A stretch of DNA of 36,637 nucleotides from Planktothricoides sp. SR001 (GCF_001276715.1 NZ_LIUQ01000036.1:36021-72657), one strand, 5' to 3'; positions 9,224 through 17,682 are shown, counted from the stretch's first letter. Translations and numbers: made by a program. Notes: generated from the letters alone by a model not told the origin.

Positions 9224-10129
9224 CTAGAAGAGAAATCCTAAGCCTAATAAACTACCGCTAATAAAATGAAGACCCACGGCGATAAATTTGCAATTGATTA
9301 ACTTGTGTGGTTCTTGATAGTAAGTTTGGACTTGATGAGAAAGTTTAATGGCAAAGGGTAAACCCGCCAAGCTGAGTAAGGTTGAAAGGGGAAACATTCC
9401 TAATGCCACAAATATTCCCGTAAATACAAAAATACTCCCAGAAAACCACGGCAGGAGTTTGGTTCCGGTTTCAATTCCTAGGCGCACAATGGGCGATCGC
9501 TTTCCGGCGGCAATGTCATCTTCTACTTGGTGGAAATGAGAACAAAATAAAATCAAGGTGGTGGCGATGCCTACAATGATAGATGCGGCGATCGCCGATA
9601 GATTGAGCATTGACCAGCTTTGGGTTTGACTGTAGTAAGCAGCGGCCACTCCTACGGGCCCAAAAGCCACAAAGCAGAGAATTTCACCTAATCCGTGATA
9701 ACCCAGGCGAAACGGTGGCCCTTGGTACATATAGCCGAGGAAACAGGCCAGCAAAATTAAGCCTAAGACGGTGAAGTCTTGCTGCCACCAACTAATCGCG
9801 ATAATTTCTAGAATGCCAACAGCTAAAAACAGATTGGCAATCCAAAAAATTAAGGATTTATTTTGGGTGAGATTGACTAAGGAATGATGTTTATTTTTAT
9901 CAATGCCGGTTTCTGAGTCAAAGACATCATTATAGAGATTTTCCCAGGCTAAAATTAAAATCGCCGCCGTCATAAAGGTGGAAAAAATCCCCCAATTCAT
10001 AGTTTGGGTTTGAAAAAAAGCGATCGCACTACCGACCCAAATGGGCATAATCGCCACACTATACATGGGTGGTTTAATGGCGGCAAGCCACAGTTGGCGT
10101 TTGGAAGTTTGAATGGTTTGGGTGGTCAT
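9224..10129 (-). CDS. menA: 1,4-dihydroxy-2-naphthoate polyprenyl (phytyl) transferase
   Basis: A 301-aa UbiA-family membrane prenyltransferase that attaches a phytyl (or other prenyl) chain to 1,4-dihydroxy-2-naphthoate. The first Asp-rich motif is NDVFDSETGID (67-77) and the second is HQVEDDIAAGKR (200-211). Hydrophobic segments throughout indicate about eight or nine transmembrane helices. It is the most upstream gene of the minus-strand men run and divergent from menF across 534 bp, the arrangement seen in several cyanobacteria. The prenyl donor cannot be read from sequence; phytyl diphosphate is usual in cyanobacteria. Confidence 0.93.
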   Translation of the reverse strand: MTTQTIQTSKRQLWLAAIKPPMYSVAIMPIWVGSAIAFFQTQTMNWGIFSTFMTAAILILAWENLYNDVFDSETGIDKNKHHSLVNLTQNKSLIFWIANLFLAVGILEIIAISWWQQDFTVLGLILLACFLGYMYQGPPFRLGYHGLGEILCFVAFGPVGVAAAYYSQTQSWSMLNLSAIAASIIVGIATTLILFCSHFHQVEDDIAAGKRSPIVRLGIETGTKLLPWFSGSIFVFTGIFVALGMFPLSTLLSLAGLPFAIKLSHQVQTYYQEPHKLINCKFIAVGLHFISGSLLGLGFLF

Positions 10130-10663
10130 TTTAACTGTAAATATTAGATCGCAGACTATCCGGAGAAGGAAAATAACAGATATTTTCGGTTAGAGTTGAG
10201 CATTTGAATCCCTGGGCGATCGCCAGCTAACCAGTGACAAACCCAGGTGGCTGTGCCCCAGAGAATTTAAGGAACTTCATAATTTTACAATTGCAGATCG
10301 GTGGATGATCCCTGGCAATTGTTGAGAAATATTACAGAAACCAGGGAATTTTACTCCTGTCCGCGACAAATCAGGAATGATTGGTCTGAGGACTGGTAAA
10401 TTCTGCGATTCCGCCTGAAGCGGATCGCGAACGCGAATCGCGCCAATCAGTCCATCGGGATGCCCAAAATATGTCTATATAGGACTTACGCAAATTTCCT
10501 TATGTCACCCTTTTAGGTAGGGGTGATTCGCGGAATCACCCCTACCATATATAAAGGTAATGTGTAAGTCCTATCTATATATATCTATGTGTACATATCA
10601 GTGGTGCGTCTAGTTCCACCTGATTCGTTTATAGTTAAGTAGCCAACCTTTAAGGGGACACCT
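10130..10663. other. Divergent men promoter region
   Basis: 534 bp between menA (-) and menF (+) without a gene. It must contain both promoters, but no clear -35/-10 pair stands out. A palindromic element occupies 10479-10574. The remainder holds a degenerate inverted repeat near 10405-10445 and no other recognisable feature. Confidence 0.55.
10479..10574. repeat. MITE-like palindromic element with AGGACTTACGCA ends
   Basis: Terminal inverted repeats ATAGGACTTACGCA (10479-10492) and TGTGTAAGTCCTAT (10561-10574) flank a perfect inner hairpin GGTAGGGGTGATTC-GCG-GAATCACCCCTACC (10516-10546). Similar termini recur at 26945-27034, and the inner hairpin recurs, cut by the window end, at 36622-36637. 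It does not code for protein and is probably mobilised in trans. Confidence 0.8.
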
Positions 10664-12124
10664 GTGCCCCAACCGCCAAAATCTGCCATTTTCTCTTCCA
10701 TGCCAGTTGTACCGTTTCATGCCAATCTATTGCAAGGTCATCGGGAACTCTGCCAGTTTCTGGTCGCTTGTCAGCAAGTGTCCAGAGAAAAAGGCTGTGG
10801 TCAAATTATCAGCATTTCCCTGGAAATTCCCCCAGTGGATCCCCTGGCGGTGTTTCAAGTTCTCAGTCCAGAATCTCCCTTACATTTTTATCTGGAAAAA
10901 GGGGGAAACGGTGAAGCGATCGCTGCTTTTGATGCCGCAGTAGATTTTACGGCTAACAGTGGCGATCGATTTACCCAAACCAAAGATTTTATTCATTCTA
11001 CCCTGGCCAATACTCTGAGCACAGGGGCATTAAACTTGCCTTTTGCCGGCCCCCACTTTTTTTGCAGTTTTACCTTTTTCCCGCCAGATAAATCCAGTGA
11101 TTCCCCCTTTCCTGCGGCCACCGTCTTTTTACCCCGTTGGCAAGTTTCTCGCTCTAACAATCACTGTTTATTAGTGGCTAATTGCCTCATTGAACCCGAT
11201 CATAATATTGAAAATTTAGCCGAAAGTATTTGGCAAAAACTCCAAAAAATTAATTTAATTAAATCCCAGGGGTTGAACTGGGCAGAAACCAATGGTCAAT
11301 CTCTGAATAAAAAACGGCATATTACCCAAACGGATAATTTTAAACTAGCGGTGAATTCGGCATTAGATTCTATCGCCAATCAGCGGTTAAGTAAAGTCGT
11401 TTTAGCTCATGCCATTGATGTCAGTTCACCGAAACCTTTTAATTTGGTCAAATCTTTACAGAATTTGCGCCGATTTTATGCCGATTGTTATCTCTTTGTC
11501 ACCAGCAATCCCCAGGGACAAAATTTTCTGGGAGCCAGTCCAGAACGATTACTCAGTATTCAAAATCACCAACTGGTTACGGATGCCTTGGCCGGGTCTG
11601 CACCGAGGGGCAAAACTCCCGCCGAAGATGCTCAGTTAGCCAATCAATTAATCTCTAGTGATAAGGAACGGCACGAGCATCGAGTGGTGATTGATTTTAT
11701 TCGCGATCGCCTAATTCATTTAGGATTAAATCCCCGAATTTATCCCGAAGTTCGGCTGCTGCAACTCTCGAATATTCAACATTTATGGACACCGATTAAA
11801 GCGACGATTCCCCCGGACGTGCATCCGTTAGATATTTTAGCCGAACTGCATCCGACTCCAGCGGTGGCGGGAGTTCCCAGAGATATTGCCTGTGAAGAAA
11901 TTCGCCGCTATGAAACCTTCGATCGCTGTTTATATGCAGCGCCAATTGGCTGGGTAGATGCCCAAGGAAATGGAGAATTTATTGTCGGTATTCGTTCGGC
12001 TTTAATTACAGGAAATCATGCTAGACTGTATGCCGGTGCTGGAATTGTTCAAGGCTCAAATCCCGATCGAGAATTGGCAGAAATTGACCTCAAACTTCAA
12101 GCCCTTTTAAAAACATTAGTTTGA
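10664..12124 (+). CDS. menF: Isochorismate synthase
   Basis: A 486-aa chorismate-utilising enzyme converting chorismate to isochorismate, the entry step to phylloquinone. The C-terminal catalytic domain shows KVVLAHAIDV, ASPERLLS, DALAGSAPRGKT, the SSDKERHEH segment, HPTPAVAGVPRD, APIGWVDAQGNGEFIVGIRSA and YAGAGIVQGSNPDRE, all family hallmarks with Mg2+-binding Glu residues present. The start is GTG at 10664, supported by AAGGGG eight bases upstream; an in-frame ATG at 10700 would shorten it by 12 residues. menD follows 96 bp later on the same strand. Confidence 0.94.
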   Translation: MPQPPKSAIFSSMPVVPFHANLLQGHRELCQFLVACQQVSREKGCGQIISISLEIPPVDPLAVFQVLSPESPLHFYLEKGGNGEAIAAFDAAVDFTANSGDRFTQTKDFIHSTLANTLSTGALNLPFAGPHFFCSFTFFPPDKSSDSPFPAATVFLPRWQVSRSNNHCLLVANCLIEPDHNIENLAESIWQKLQKINLIKSQGLNWAETNGQSLNKKRHITQTDNFKLAVNSALDSIANQRLSKVVLAHAIDVSSPKPFNLVKSLQNLRRFYADCYLFVTSNPQGQNFLGASPERLLSIQNHQLVTDALAGSAPRGKTPAEDAQLANQLISSDKERHEHRVVIDFIRDRLIHLGLNPRIYPEVRLLQLSNIQHLWTPIKATIPPDVHPLDILAELHPTPAVAGVPRDIACEEIRRYETFDRCLYAAPIGWVDAQGNGEFIVGIRSALITGNHARLYAGAGIVQGSNPDRELAEIDLKLQALLKTLV

Positions 12125-12143
12125 GCACATAAGCGATCCTATT

Positions 12144-12172
12144 TCAGGGTAGGAACGAACGGCCTACCCTGA
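12144..12172. repeat. Hairpin between menF and menD
   Basis: A perfect 10-bp stem TCAGGGTAGG / CCTACCCTGA with a 9-nt loop. There is no U-run after it, so it is not a classical terminator. It could stabilise menF mRNA or be a dispersed palindrome of the GTAGGG type seen elsewhere in the window. Confidence 0.6.
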
Positions 12173-12220
12173 CCGCCATTAGGGTGCGATCGCTTAATTA
12201 AAAAATCGCGATTAAAGGCA

Positions 12221-14044
12221 ATGATAGATTTTCGGAATACAAATACGGTTTGGGCGTCAGTTTTAGTCGAGACATTACACCATTTAGGATTAACGACCGC
12301 AATAATTTGTCCCGGTTCGCGATCCACTCCATTGGCGATCGCTTTTGCGGCTCACCCAAAAATTGCCGCAATTCCGGTACTGGATGAGCGATCGGCGGCT
12401 TTTTTTGCCCTGGGACTCGCCCGACAAAGTAATTTGCCCGTGGCGATCGTCTGTACTTCTGGAACCGCTGGGGCGAATTTTTACCCCGCAGTGATTGAAG
12501 CGCGGGAAAGTCGCGTGCCTTTGTTGGTGTTGACCGCTGACAGACCCCCAGAATTGCGCGATTGTCATGCGGGACAGGCGATCGACCAACTAAAACTCTA
12601 TGGTCATTACCCCAACTGGCAAGCGGAGTTAGCGGCGCCATCGTTGGACATAGCCATGCTGCGTTATTTGCGCCAAACCTTAATCTATGGGTGGCAAAAA
12701 ACTCTGTTTCCGGTTCCCGGTGTGGTTCATCTCAATGTGCCATTGCGCGACCCGTTGCCCCCGTTGCCCGAACCGGATCGGGCTTTGGCGATCGATCGCT
12801 TACGGCAGACGTTCGACGCCGAGGATTTTTTTGCTCATTGCTGCCCTCCTAGCCCCCAACCCCCCCAACCCCCCCTTCAACGGGGGGGCTACGGAGGGGT
12901 TGGGACGGTTGGAGAACGATTCATCCCTGAGCAAATATTTCCCCAGTGGCAAGGTAAACCGGGAATCATTATTGCTGGGCCTGCCCAACCTTCCGAACCA
13001 GAAACCTATTGTCAGGCGATCGCTCAACTTGCCCAAACCTTTGATTGGCCGGTATTAGCCGAAGGGCTTTCTCCCGTGCGGAATTATGCCGCCATAAATC
13101 CTGATTTAATTTCCACTTATGACCTAATTTTACGCAACCAGAATCTAGCCGAAACCTTGACCCCGGAAATTGTGGTGCAAATCGGCGAATTACCTATTAG
13201 CAAACAACTGCGACAATGGTTAGAAACTCAAAACATTCGCCGGTTTGTAATTGATCCATCTGACCATAATCTCGACCCCCTCCACGGCCCCACGATTCAT
13301 TTAACAATTTCCGTGGGACAATTAGCCATTGCTGCCGCAAATAACCCCCCCAATCCTTTCAATTCAGTTAATTCAGCCCAGGCAGAATATCGGCAAAAGT
13401 GGGCGGACGCTGAGAGCCAAGTCAGAGAGGCGATCGGCCAAACATTTGCGTCAATCAATCACATCATTGAACCGAAATTAGCCTGGGTAATTTCCCAATC
13501 CTTACCCATTGGCACTCCTCTATTTATTGCCAATAGTATGCCCGTGCGGGATGTAGAATATTTTTGGCAACCGGGAAACCTGCAAATTCGGCCATTTTTT
13601 AATCGCGGGGCTAATGGTATTGATGGCACTTTATCCACCGCTTTGGGCATTGCCCACCGCCAACAACCTAGCGTTATGCTAACCGGAGATTTAGCCTTAC
13701 TCCATGATACCAATGGGTTTTTACTTTGCCCTAAATTTCAAGGTCATCTGACAATTATTTTAATTAATAATAACGGCGGTGGCATCTTTGAAATGTTACC
13801 TGTAGCCCAGTTTGACCCACCCTTTGAGGAGTTTTTCGCCACGCCGCAACAAGTAGATTTTGGTCAGCTTTTTGCCAGTTATGGAGTTGAGCATCAACTG
13901 ATTAGTTCTTGGGAAAAATTAAGGCAATTATTAAACCCATTACCGAGTCAGGGCATTCGGGTATTAGAGTTAAGGTGCGATCGCAAATTTGATGCTCAAT
14001 GGCGCAAGCAAACTTTGCTTAATCTCGCCAGTATATTATCATAA
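12221..14044 (+). CDS. menD: SEPHCHC synthase (2-oxoglutarate decarboxylase-type)
   Basis: A 607-aa thiamine-diphosphate enzyme that condenses isochorismate with 2-oxoglutarate to SEPHCHC. N-terminal motifs: CPGSRSTPLA (30-39), DERSAAFFALG with the catalytic Glu56, and CTSGTAGANFYPAVIEA (78-94). C-terminal ThDP/Mg2+ motif: TGDLALLHD...INNNGGGIFEMLP. Residues about 208-232 form an odd linker rich in P, Q and G, encoded by a long palindromic repeat (12855-12904). The frame is kept and the motifs on both sides are intact, so the enzyme is probably active. It is second in a menF-menD pair, with AAGG close to the ATG and a terminator-like hairpin at 14096-14142. Confidence 0.94.
   Translation: MIDFRNTNTVWASVLVETLHHLGLTTAIICPGSRSTPLAIAFAAHPKIAAIPVLDERSAAFFALGLARQSNLPVAIVCTSGTAGANFYPAVIEARESRVPLLVLTADRPPELRDCHAGQAIDQLKLYGHYPNWQAELAAPSLDIAMLRYLRQTLIYGWQKTLFPVPGVVHLNVPLRDPLPPLPEPDRALAIDRLRQTFDAEDFFAHCCPPSPQPPQPPLQRGGYGGVGTVGERFIPEQIFPQWQGKPGIIIAGPAQPSEPETYCQAIAQLAQTFDWPVLAEGLSPVRNYAAINPDLISTYDLILRNQNLAETLTPEIVVQIGELPISKQLRQWLETQNIRRFVIDPSDHNLDPLHGPTIHLTISVGQLAIAAANNPPNPFNSVNSAQAEYRQKWADAESQVREAIGQTFASINHIIEPKLAWVISQSLPIGTPLFIANSMPVRDVEYFWQPGNLQIRPFFNRGANGIDGTLSTALGIAHRQQPSVMLTGDLALLHDTNGFLLCPKFQGHLTIILINNNGGGIFEMLPVAQFDPPFEEFFATPQQVDFGQLFASYGVEHQLISSWEKLRQLLNPLPSQGIRVLELRCDRKFDAQWRKQTLLNLASILS
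12855..12904. repeat. Palindromic repeat inserted in-frame in menD
   Basis: The inner hairpin is seven C, TTCAAC, seven G (12869-12888). The outer arms are CCCAACCCC (12855-12863) and GGGGTTGGG (12896-12904). This is the form of C/G-run palindromes normally found between cyanobacterial genes. Here it encodes the P/Q/G-rich linker of MenD. Confidence 0.75.
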
Positions 14045-14095
14045 CATCCCAGAAACCTGGTTTTAGTGATTTCCCTAAGCTGTGGAGCGACAAAC

Positions 14096-14142
14096 AACCC
14101 GGTTTATTGTCACCCAAATTTATCCCAACAACCGGGTTTTTT
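14096..14142 (+). terminator. Probable intrinsic terminator of menF-menD
   Basis: Stem AACCCGGTT / AACCGGGTT (14096-14104 and 14130-14138) with a 25-nt loop, followed by six T (14137-14142). It begins 52 bp after the menD stop. Its core CCCGGTT is also a dispersed palindrome in this genome (29779-29817, 33510-33576), so it may be a repeat doing terminator duty. Confidence 0.55.
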
Positions 14143-14225
14143 CTCTCTTCCTGCTTCGGCTGTTCACCAAAAAAACCGATCTTTTAAGTTTTCCTGTATT
14201 TCTTTCCTGTATTGGCTTCCAACCC

Positions 14226-15188
14226 ATGAACAAAAAATTAAGATTAATTAGAGTCGCTGCTGCCCTGTTGCTGGCTCCCACTTTGGTTCAATGTACATCA
14301 ACCACCGTTGCCGAAAAAATAGCTGAAGAAAACATCAATACAGCGTATAATAGCAATATTTCCCGCCCACAAACCAACATTAAAAATATTCTCAGCCCTA
14401 GCCAAGAATTAGCAAATAGCTACCTCAGCAAAACTCCAGCCACCGCCGTCACCGCGAATTTAACTTTAGCCCAAGCTGAACAAATTCAAGCGGAATTTGT
14501 CCAAATTTTAAGCCAGACATTGGGCAATCCCGTAGGCTATAAAGCCGCACTAACCAGTGATCCAGCCCAAGAAAAATTTGGGGTTTCTCAGCCATTGTTA
14601 GGGGTTTTATTAGAGAAAATGTTATTACCCAATGGGGCAGTTTTACCCGCTAATTTTGGGGCTAGACCCATGACCGAGGGAGATTTAATTGTCCGGGTCG
14701 GTAGTGATGCCATTAATCAGGCAAAAACTATGTCAGAAGCATTAGCCAGTTTGGATGCAGTGATACCATTTATCGAAGTTCCGGATCTGGTTTATGGGTC
14801 AGAGGTGAAAATGGATGTGTATGCGATCGCGGCCATCAATATTGGCGCTCGCTATGGAATTTTAGGGGAGCCAATTCCTCTGACAAATAATCAAGATTGG
14901 CAAACCAGTTTAGCCGCCATTCGTTTAGAAATTATCGATGAAAATGGCACAACCTTAGCCACCGGAAATAGTAGTGCATTGTTGGGTCATCCTTTAAGCG
15001 TAGTCCTCTGGATCAAAGATACCCTTAAAGCCCAAGGAAAACAACTTAAAAAAGGTGACTTGCTTTCCCTGGGAACCATTACACCCTTAATCCCCGTAAA
15101 ACCGAATAGCACAATTCGGGCGAAATATATCGGTTTAGACCCGTTCGACCCAAATAAAGAAATAGAAATTTCGGTTAAATTTGAGTAA
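14226..15188 (+). CDS. Putative lipoprotein with 2-keto-4-pentenoate hydratase/FAH-like domain
   Basis: 320 aa from the ATG at 14226. A longer frame reaches back to 14082 but translates the terminator hairpin, so I reject that start. The N-terminus is a signal peptide: basic MNKKLRLIR, then a hydrophobic core ending LVQC. Cys23 is a likely lipid-attachment site, although Gln at -1 is unusual. The mature part resembles the MhpD / fumarylacetoacetate-hydrolase fold: GYKAALTS, QPLLGVLLEKMLL, the EGDLIVRVGS segment, FIEVPDLVY, GNSSALLGHPLSVVLWI and GDLLSLGT. Those cytosolic enzymes hydrate 2-oxo-4-enoates. An exported, membrane-anchored version suggests a different substrate. Function not established. 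Confidence 0.75.
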   Translation: MNKKLRLIRVAAALLLAPTLVQCTSTTVAEKIAEENINTAYNSNISRPQTNIKNILSPSQELANSYLSKTPATAVTANLTLAQAEQIQAEFVQILSQTLGNPVGYKAALTSDPAQEKFGVSQPLLGVLLEKMLLPNGAVLPANFGARPMTEGDLIVRVGSDAINQAKTMSEALASLDAVIPFIEVPDLVYGSEVKMDVYAIAAINIGARYGILGEPIPLTNNQDWQTSLAAIRLEIIDENGTTLATGNSSALLGHPLSVVLWIKDTLKAQGKQLKKGDLLSLGTITPLIPVKPNSTIRAKYIGLDPFDPNKEIEISVKFE

Positions 15189-15239
15189 AAAATTTGCCTA
15201 AATAAAAAATAACCTCAAATATTGCCTGAGCCAAAGCCA

Positions 15240-16436
15240 TCAAAATTGATAACTAATGCCAATTTGTAAAACCGGATAAAATTTAAACCCGTCTAATTTG
15301 GCATTTAAATCCTCTATTTCTTTATCAATTGACTCCTGAAGTTGTGGCGTCACCGCTTGATTAGTTGCTCTGAGAGAAACTTCTGGGGTTCCGTGAATCA
15401 TCACTCCTAAATCTATCGTGAATCCTAATCTTCTTCCTGGTTTCACCGCATTTCCCCAACCAATGCCCACAAAGGGCGCGACTAAAGGAAACGTGACATC
15501 TCCCGATAAAGTTCCCACTTGTTCAGCGGTAAAAGTCCGCCCACCAATGGTATAAACTTGTCTGTCTACCCCACCGACAACTACTGTTTGAGACTCAGCG
15601 GTTGCCTCTGCTTTATTTCCATTTAACATCACCCCCGCAGAAAGGCGAAATTCCGTCTCTGGAAGCGGATAAATATCCATTACCGCCGCGCCACTTCTTA
15701 AGTTAATATCTGTGCTATATTTCACATCGGTTTCTTCATAGTCTCCACTCAAAGAAAAAATCCCAAATCCAGCGCGGGCATTCAAAATTTCTGAGACTCT
15801 GGCTGTAATATCTAATCCTAATCCTAAGCTACTGACTTGCGGCTCGATCGCCACTCCACTGAGTTCATTCAAAGGCCCCCATTTCCGGGGTTTTTCCTGA
15901 TTATTTGAGTCTTCAGAACTGGATCCGGATGATGGCTTTTCAGGAATTTCGATCCCTGGAGGTTCGCTCTGTGGAATTTGCATCTCTGGGGGTTTTATCT
16001 CTGGCACTTCCATCGCTGGTGGTTCGATCGCCGGGGGTTCGATCGCCGGGGATTGACTGTCTGATTCTTGTGGCTTTTCTCGCTCTCCTTGACACATGGA
16101 ATTTTGGGGAAATTTCTCACAAAAAACTGCCCAGTCAACGTCTTGAGTTAATAAAAACTGGGCCGAATTGCCGGAGATTAAAGGGTCTTGAATCTCTAAC
16201 GACTCTAACGAGAAAGTTTGCATTTGCCCGGAATTCAGCAGACTATTGTCAAATAAAAAAAGCGATCGCTCATTTATTTGGGCTTTAGCCACCGGATTGC
16301 TTAACAAATCTTCAGGCAAAAAGTCGATTTTGTCTTGCGCTAAGAGAGGAGAAGATAAGCCGCCAATCGTATAGAAAACTGTGGTAATTCCTAAGTAAAA
16401 CTTACTGGATTTTAAGCGGGGAAAATTTTTAAACAT
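15240..16436 (-). CDS. Outer-membrane beta-barrel protein with Pro-rich linker
   Basis: 398 aa from the ATG at 16436; a TTG at 16454 would add six residues. It has a signal peptide (cleavage probably after PLLAQ), then a variable region. Next comes a proline-rich stretch of degenerate EPPAIEPPAMEVPEIKPPE-type repeats (about residues 140-190). The C-terminal domain has alternating short amphipathic strands with GLGLDITARV, NARAGFGIF and PFVGIGWG, and ends GISYQF. A terminal Phe is the usual signal for outer-membrane assembly. Probably an OmpA/OmpW-like barrel with a periplasmic or surface spacer. It converges with the lipoprotein gene. Ligand or role unknown. Confidence 0.75.
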   Translation of the reverse strand: MFKNFPRLKSSKFYLGITTVFYTIGGLSSPLLAQDKIDFLPEDLLSNPVAKAQINERSLFLFDNSLLNSGQMQTFSLESLEIQDPLISGNSAQFLLTQDVDWAVFCEKFPQNSMCQGEREKPQESDSQSPAIEPPAIEPPAMEVPEIKPPEMQIPQSEPPGIEIPEKPSSGSSSEDSNNQEKPRKWGPLNELSGVAIEPQVSSLGLGLDITARVSEILNARAGFGIFSLSGDYEETDVKYSTDINLRSGAAVMDIYPLPETEFRLSAGVMLNGNKAEATAESQTVVVGGVDRQVYTIGGRTFTAEQVGTLSGDVTFPLVAPFVGIGWGNAVKPGRRLGFTIDLGVMIHGTPEVSLRATNQAVTPQLQESIDKEIEDLNAKLDGFKFYPVLQIGISYQF

Positions 16437-16454
16437 ATTTGTTGACTTTGCCAA

Positions 16455-16717
16455 GATTGTATTGCCAATATTTTCAAGCTGGCAATAGGCTGAGTTTTAT
16501 ATACCACAGGTGATGGCTGATATGCAATCATCCCTAAAGATCCCCCTCTGGGGATGGGGGGTTTCCCAAGTCCCCGGCGCCTCCGAGCCAAAAATCGCCA
16601 GAAAATTCGCTAAAATATAAAAAAAATCATTAATTTTTTTCAGTGATTTACAAAGCTGAGAAAAATCCTGTGAGTTGAGTCCACAGGACACCTCTAAACC
16701 GAAACCAGGAGATAGTG
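16455..16717. other. Intergenic region with CCCC/GGGG palindrome
   Basis: No gene is supported. CCCCCTCTGGGGATGGGGG near 16543-16561 can pair with itself, followed by an AT-rich stretch with A and T runs (16615-16640). AGGAG at 16707-16711 is the ribosome site of the next gene. Confidence 0.5.
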
Positions 16718-17425
16718 ATGAGTCTGAAAGCAATTTTATTTGATTTCAATGGTGTCATCATTAATGATGAGCCGATCCATGAGCAGTTGCTGGCGGAATT
16801 GCTGATTCAAGAAAACTTGCGTCCCAAGGACGGTGAGTTTAGGGAGTTGTGTTTGGGGCGCAGCGATCGCGCTTGTATCCTTGAATTATTTGCCAGACGA
16901 GGCCGAATTCTCGAAGAACCGGAACTCACCAAACTTATTCAACGCAAAGCACAAGCCTATCAAGCTCACATAGAAACCTTGGCCAAAATCCCCGTTTACC
17001 CTGGACTCGAAGACTTAATCTATCAGATCCGAGGGCTGGGACTAAAAATGGCGGTGGTCAGTGGCGCCCTGCGATCGGAAGTTGAACTGGTCTTAAACCG
17101 TTTAAAAATTGCCGAGTATTTTTCCGCGATCGTCAGTGGGGATGATATTAAAGTCAGCAAACCCGAACCGGATGGCTATTTGCTGGCGATCGAACGGCTG
17201 AACCGCGTCTATCCGGGCTTGAATTTACAACCCCAAAATTGTTTGGCCATTGAGGATACGTTTCCCGGCATTGAATCGGCGAAACGGGCCAAAATCCCTG
17301 TGGTCGGAGTCGCCCATGCTTACCCATTACATATGCTGCAACGGCACGCTAACTGGGCAGTAGACTATCTGTGGGACTTGAACCTGGAACGAGTGCAGGA
17401 AGTGTACAGCCAGTCGGCAGCATAG
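16718..17425 (+). CDS. HAD-superfamily phosphatase / phosphoglucomutase-like protein
   Basis: 235 aa. AGGAG at 16707-16711 fits the ATG at 16718 (6 nt) better than a GTG at 16715. HAD motif I is LFDFNGVIIND: the nucleophile Asp9 is present, but the usual second Asp (DxD) is Asn11. Motif II is VVSGALRSEV, the motif III lysine lies in KVSKPEPDGY, and motif IV is LAIEDTFPGIESAKRA. The cap region (about 20-85) is the helical C1 type of the beta-phosphoglucomutase/CbbY group. Likely a cytoplasmic phosphatase acting on a small sugar phosphate; the D-to-N change makes mutase activity doubtful. Monocistronic, with a tRNA gene 85 bp downstream. Confidence 0.85.
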   Translation: MSLKAILFDFNGVIINDEPIHEQLLAELLIQENLRPKDGEFRELCLGRSDRACILELFARRGRILEEPELTKLIQRKAQAYQAHIETLAKIPVYPGLEDLIYQIRGLGLKMAVVSGALRSEVELVLNRLKIAEYFSAIVSGDDIKVSKPEPDGYLLAIERLNRVYPGLNLQPQNCLAIEDTFPGIESAKRAKIPVVGVAHAYPLHMLQRHANWAVDYLWDLNLERVQEVYSQSAA

Positions 17426-17485
17426 GGGATTTGTGATTTTTTTTCATCTCTTTTCCTCAGAGCACTTCCCCTTGGCTCTGACTTG

Positions 17486-17494
17486 TGCTACAAT
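17486..17494 (+). promoter_or_regulatory. Extended -10 promoter of the tRNA-Ala gene
   Basis: TGCTACAAT: an extended -10 (TGn) with TACAAT, 16 bp before the tRNA 5' end, so transcription would start near 17501. There is no clear -35, which fits an extended -10 promoter. Confidence 0.55.
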
Positions 17495-17510
17495 GTCTGA
17501 GAACAAACGC

Positions 17511-17583
17511 GGGGAATTAGCTCAGTTGGTAGAGCGCTGCGATCGCACCGCAGAGGTCAGGGATTCGAGTTCCCTATTCTCCA
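17511..17583 (+). tRNA. tRNA-Ala (anticodon CGC)
   Basis: A complete 73-nt cloverleaf. Acceptor stem GGGGAAT / ATTCTCC, D arm GCTC-AGTTGGTA-GAGC, anticodon arm CTGCG-ATCGCAC-CGCAG, T arm AGGGA-TTCGAGT-TCCCT, discriminator A. The loop gives anticodon CGC, reading GCG (Ala). The G3-U70 wobble pair, the main alanine identity element, is present. CCA is not encoded and must be added. The anticodon arm contains a complete HIP1 octamer. Confidence 0.95.
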
Positions 17584-17682
17584 TTAACTAAAACCCAGAC
17601 TGGGTAAGTGTTTCATCGGTTGACCAGTTGTAAGTCAGCCTGATACTTTCTAGCATTTTCTGGATATTTCTTGATGTTTTTT

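Noticed and set aside
12198-12641. Minus-strand 147-codon ORF over the start of menD
   Set aside because: Shadow of menD, whose ThDP-enzyme motifs are unmistakable.
14082-14225. 48-codon N-terminal extension of the lipoprotein
   Set aside because: It covers the terminator hairpin of menD. The ATG at 14226 directly opens a lipoprotein signal.
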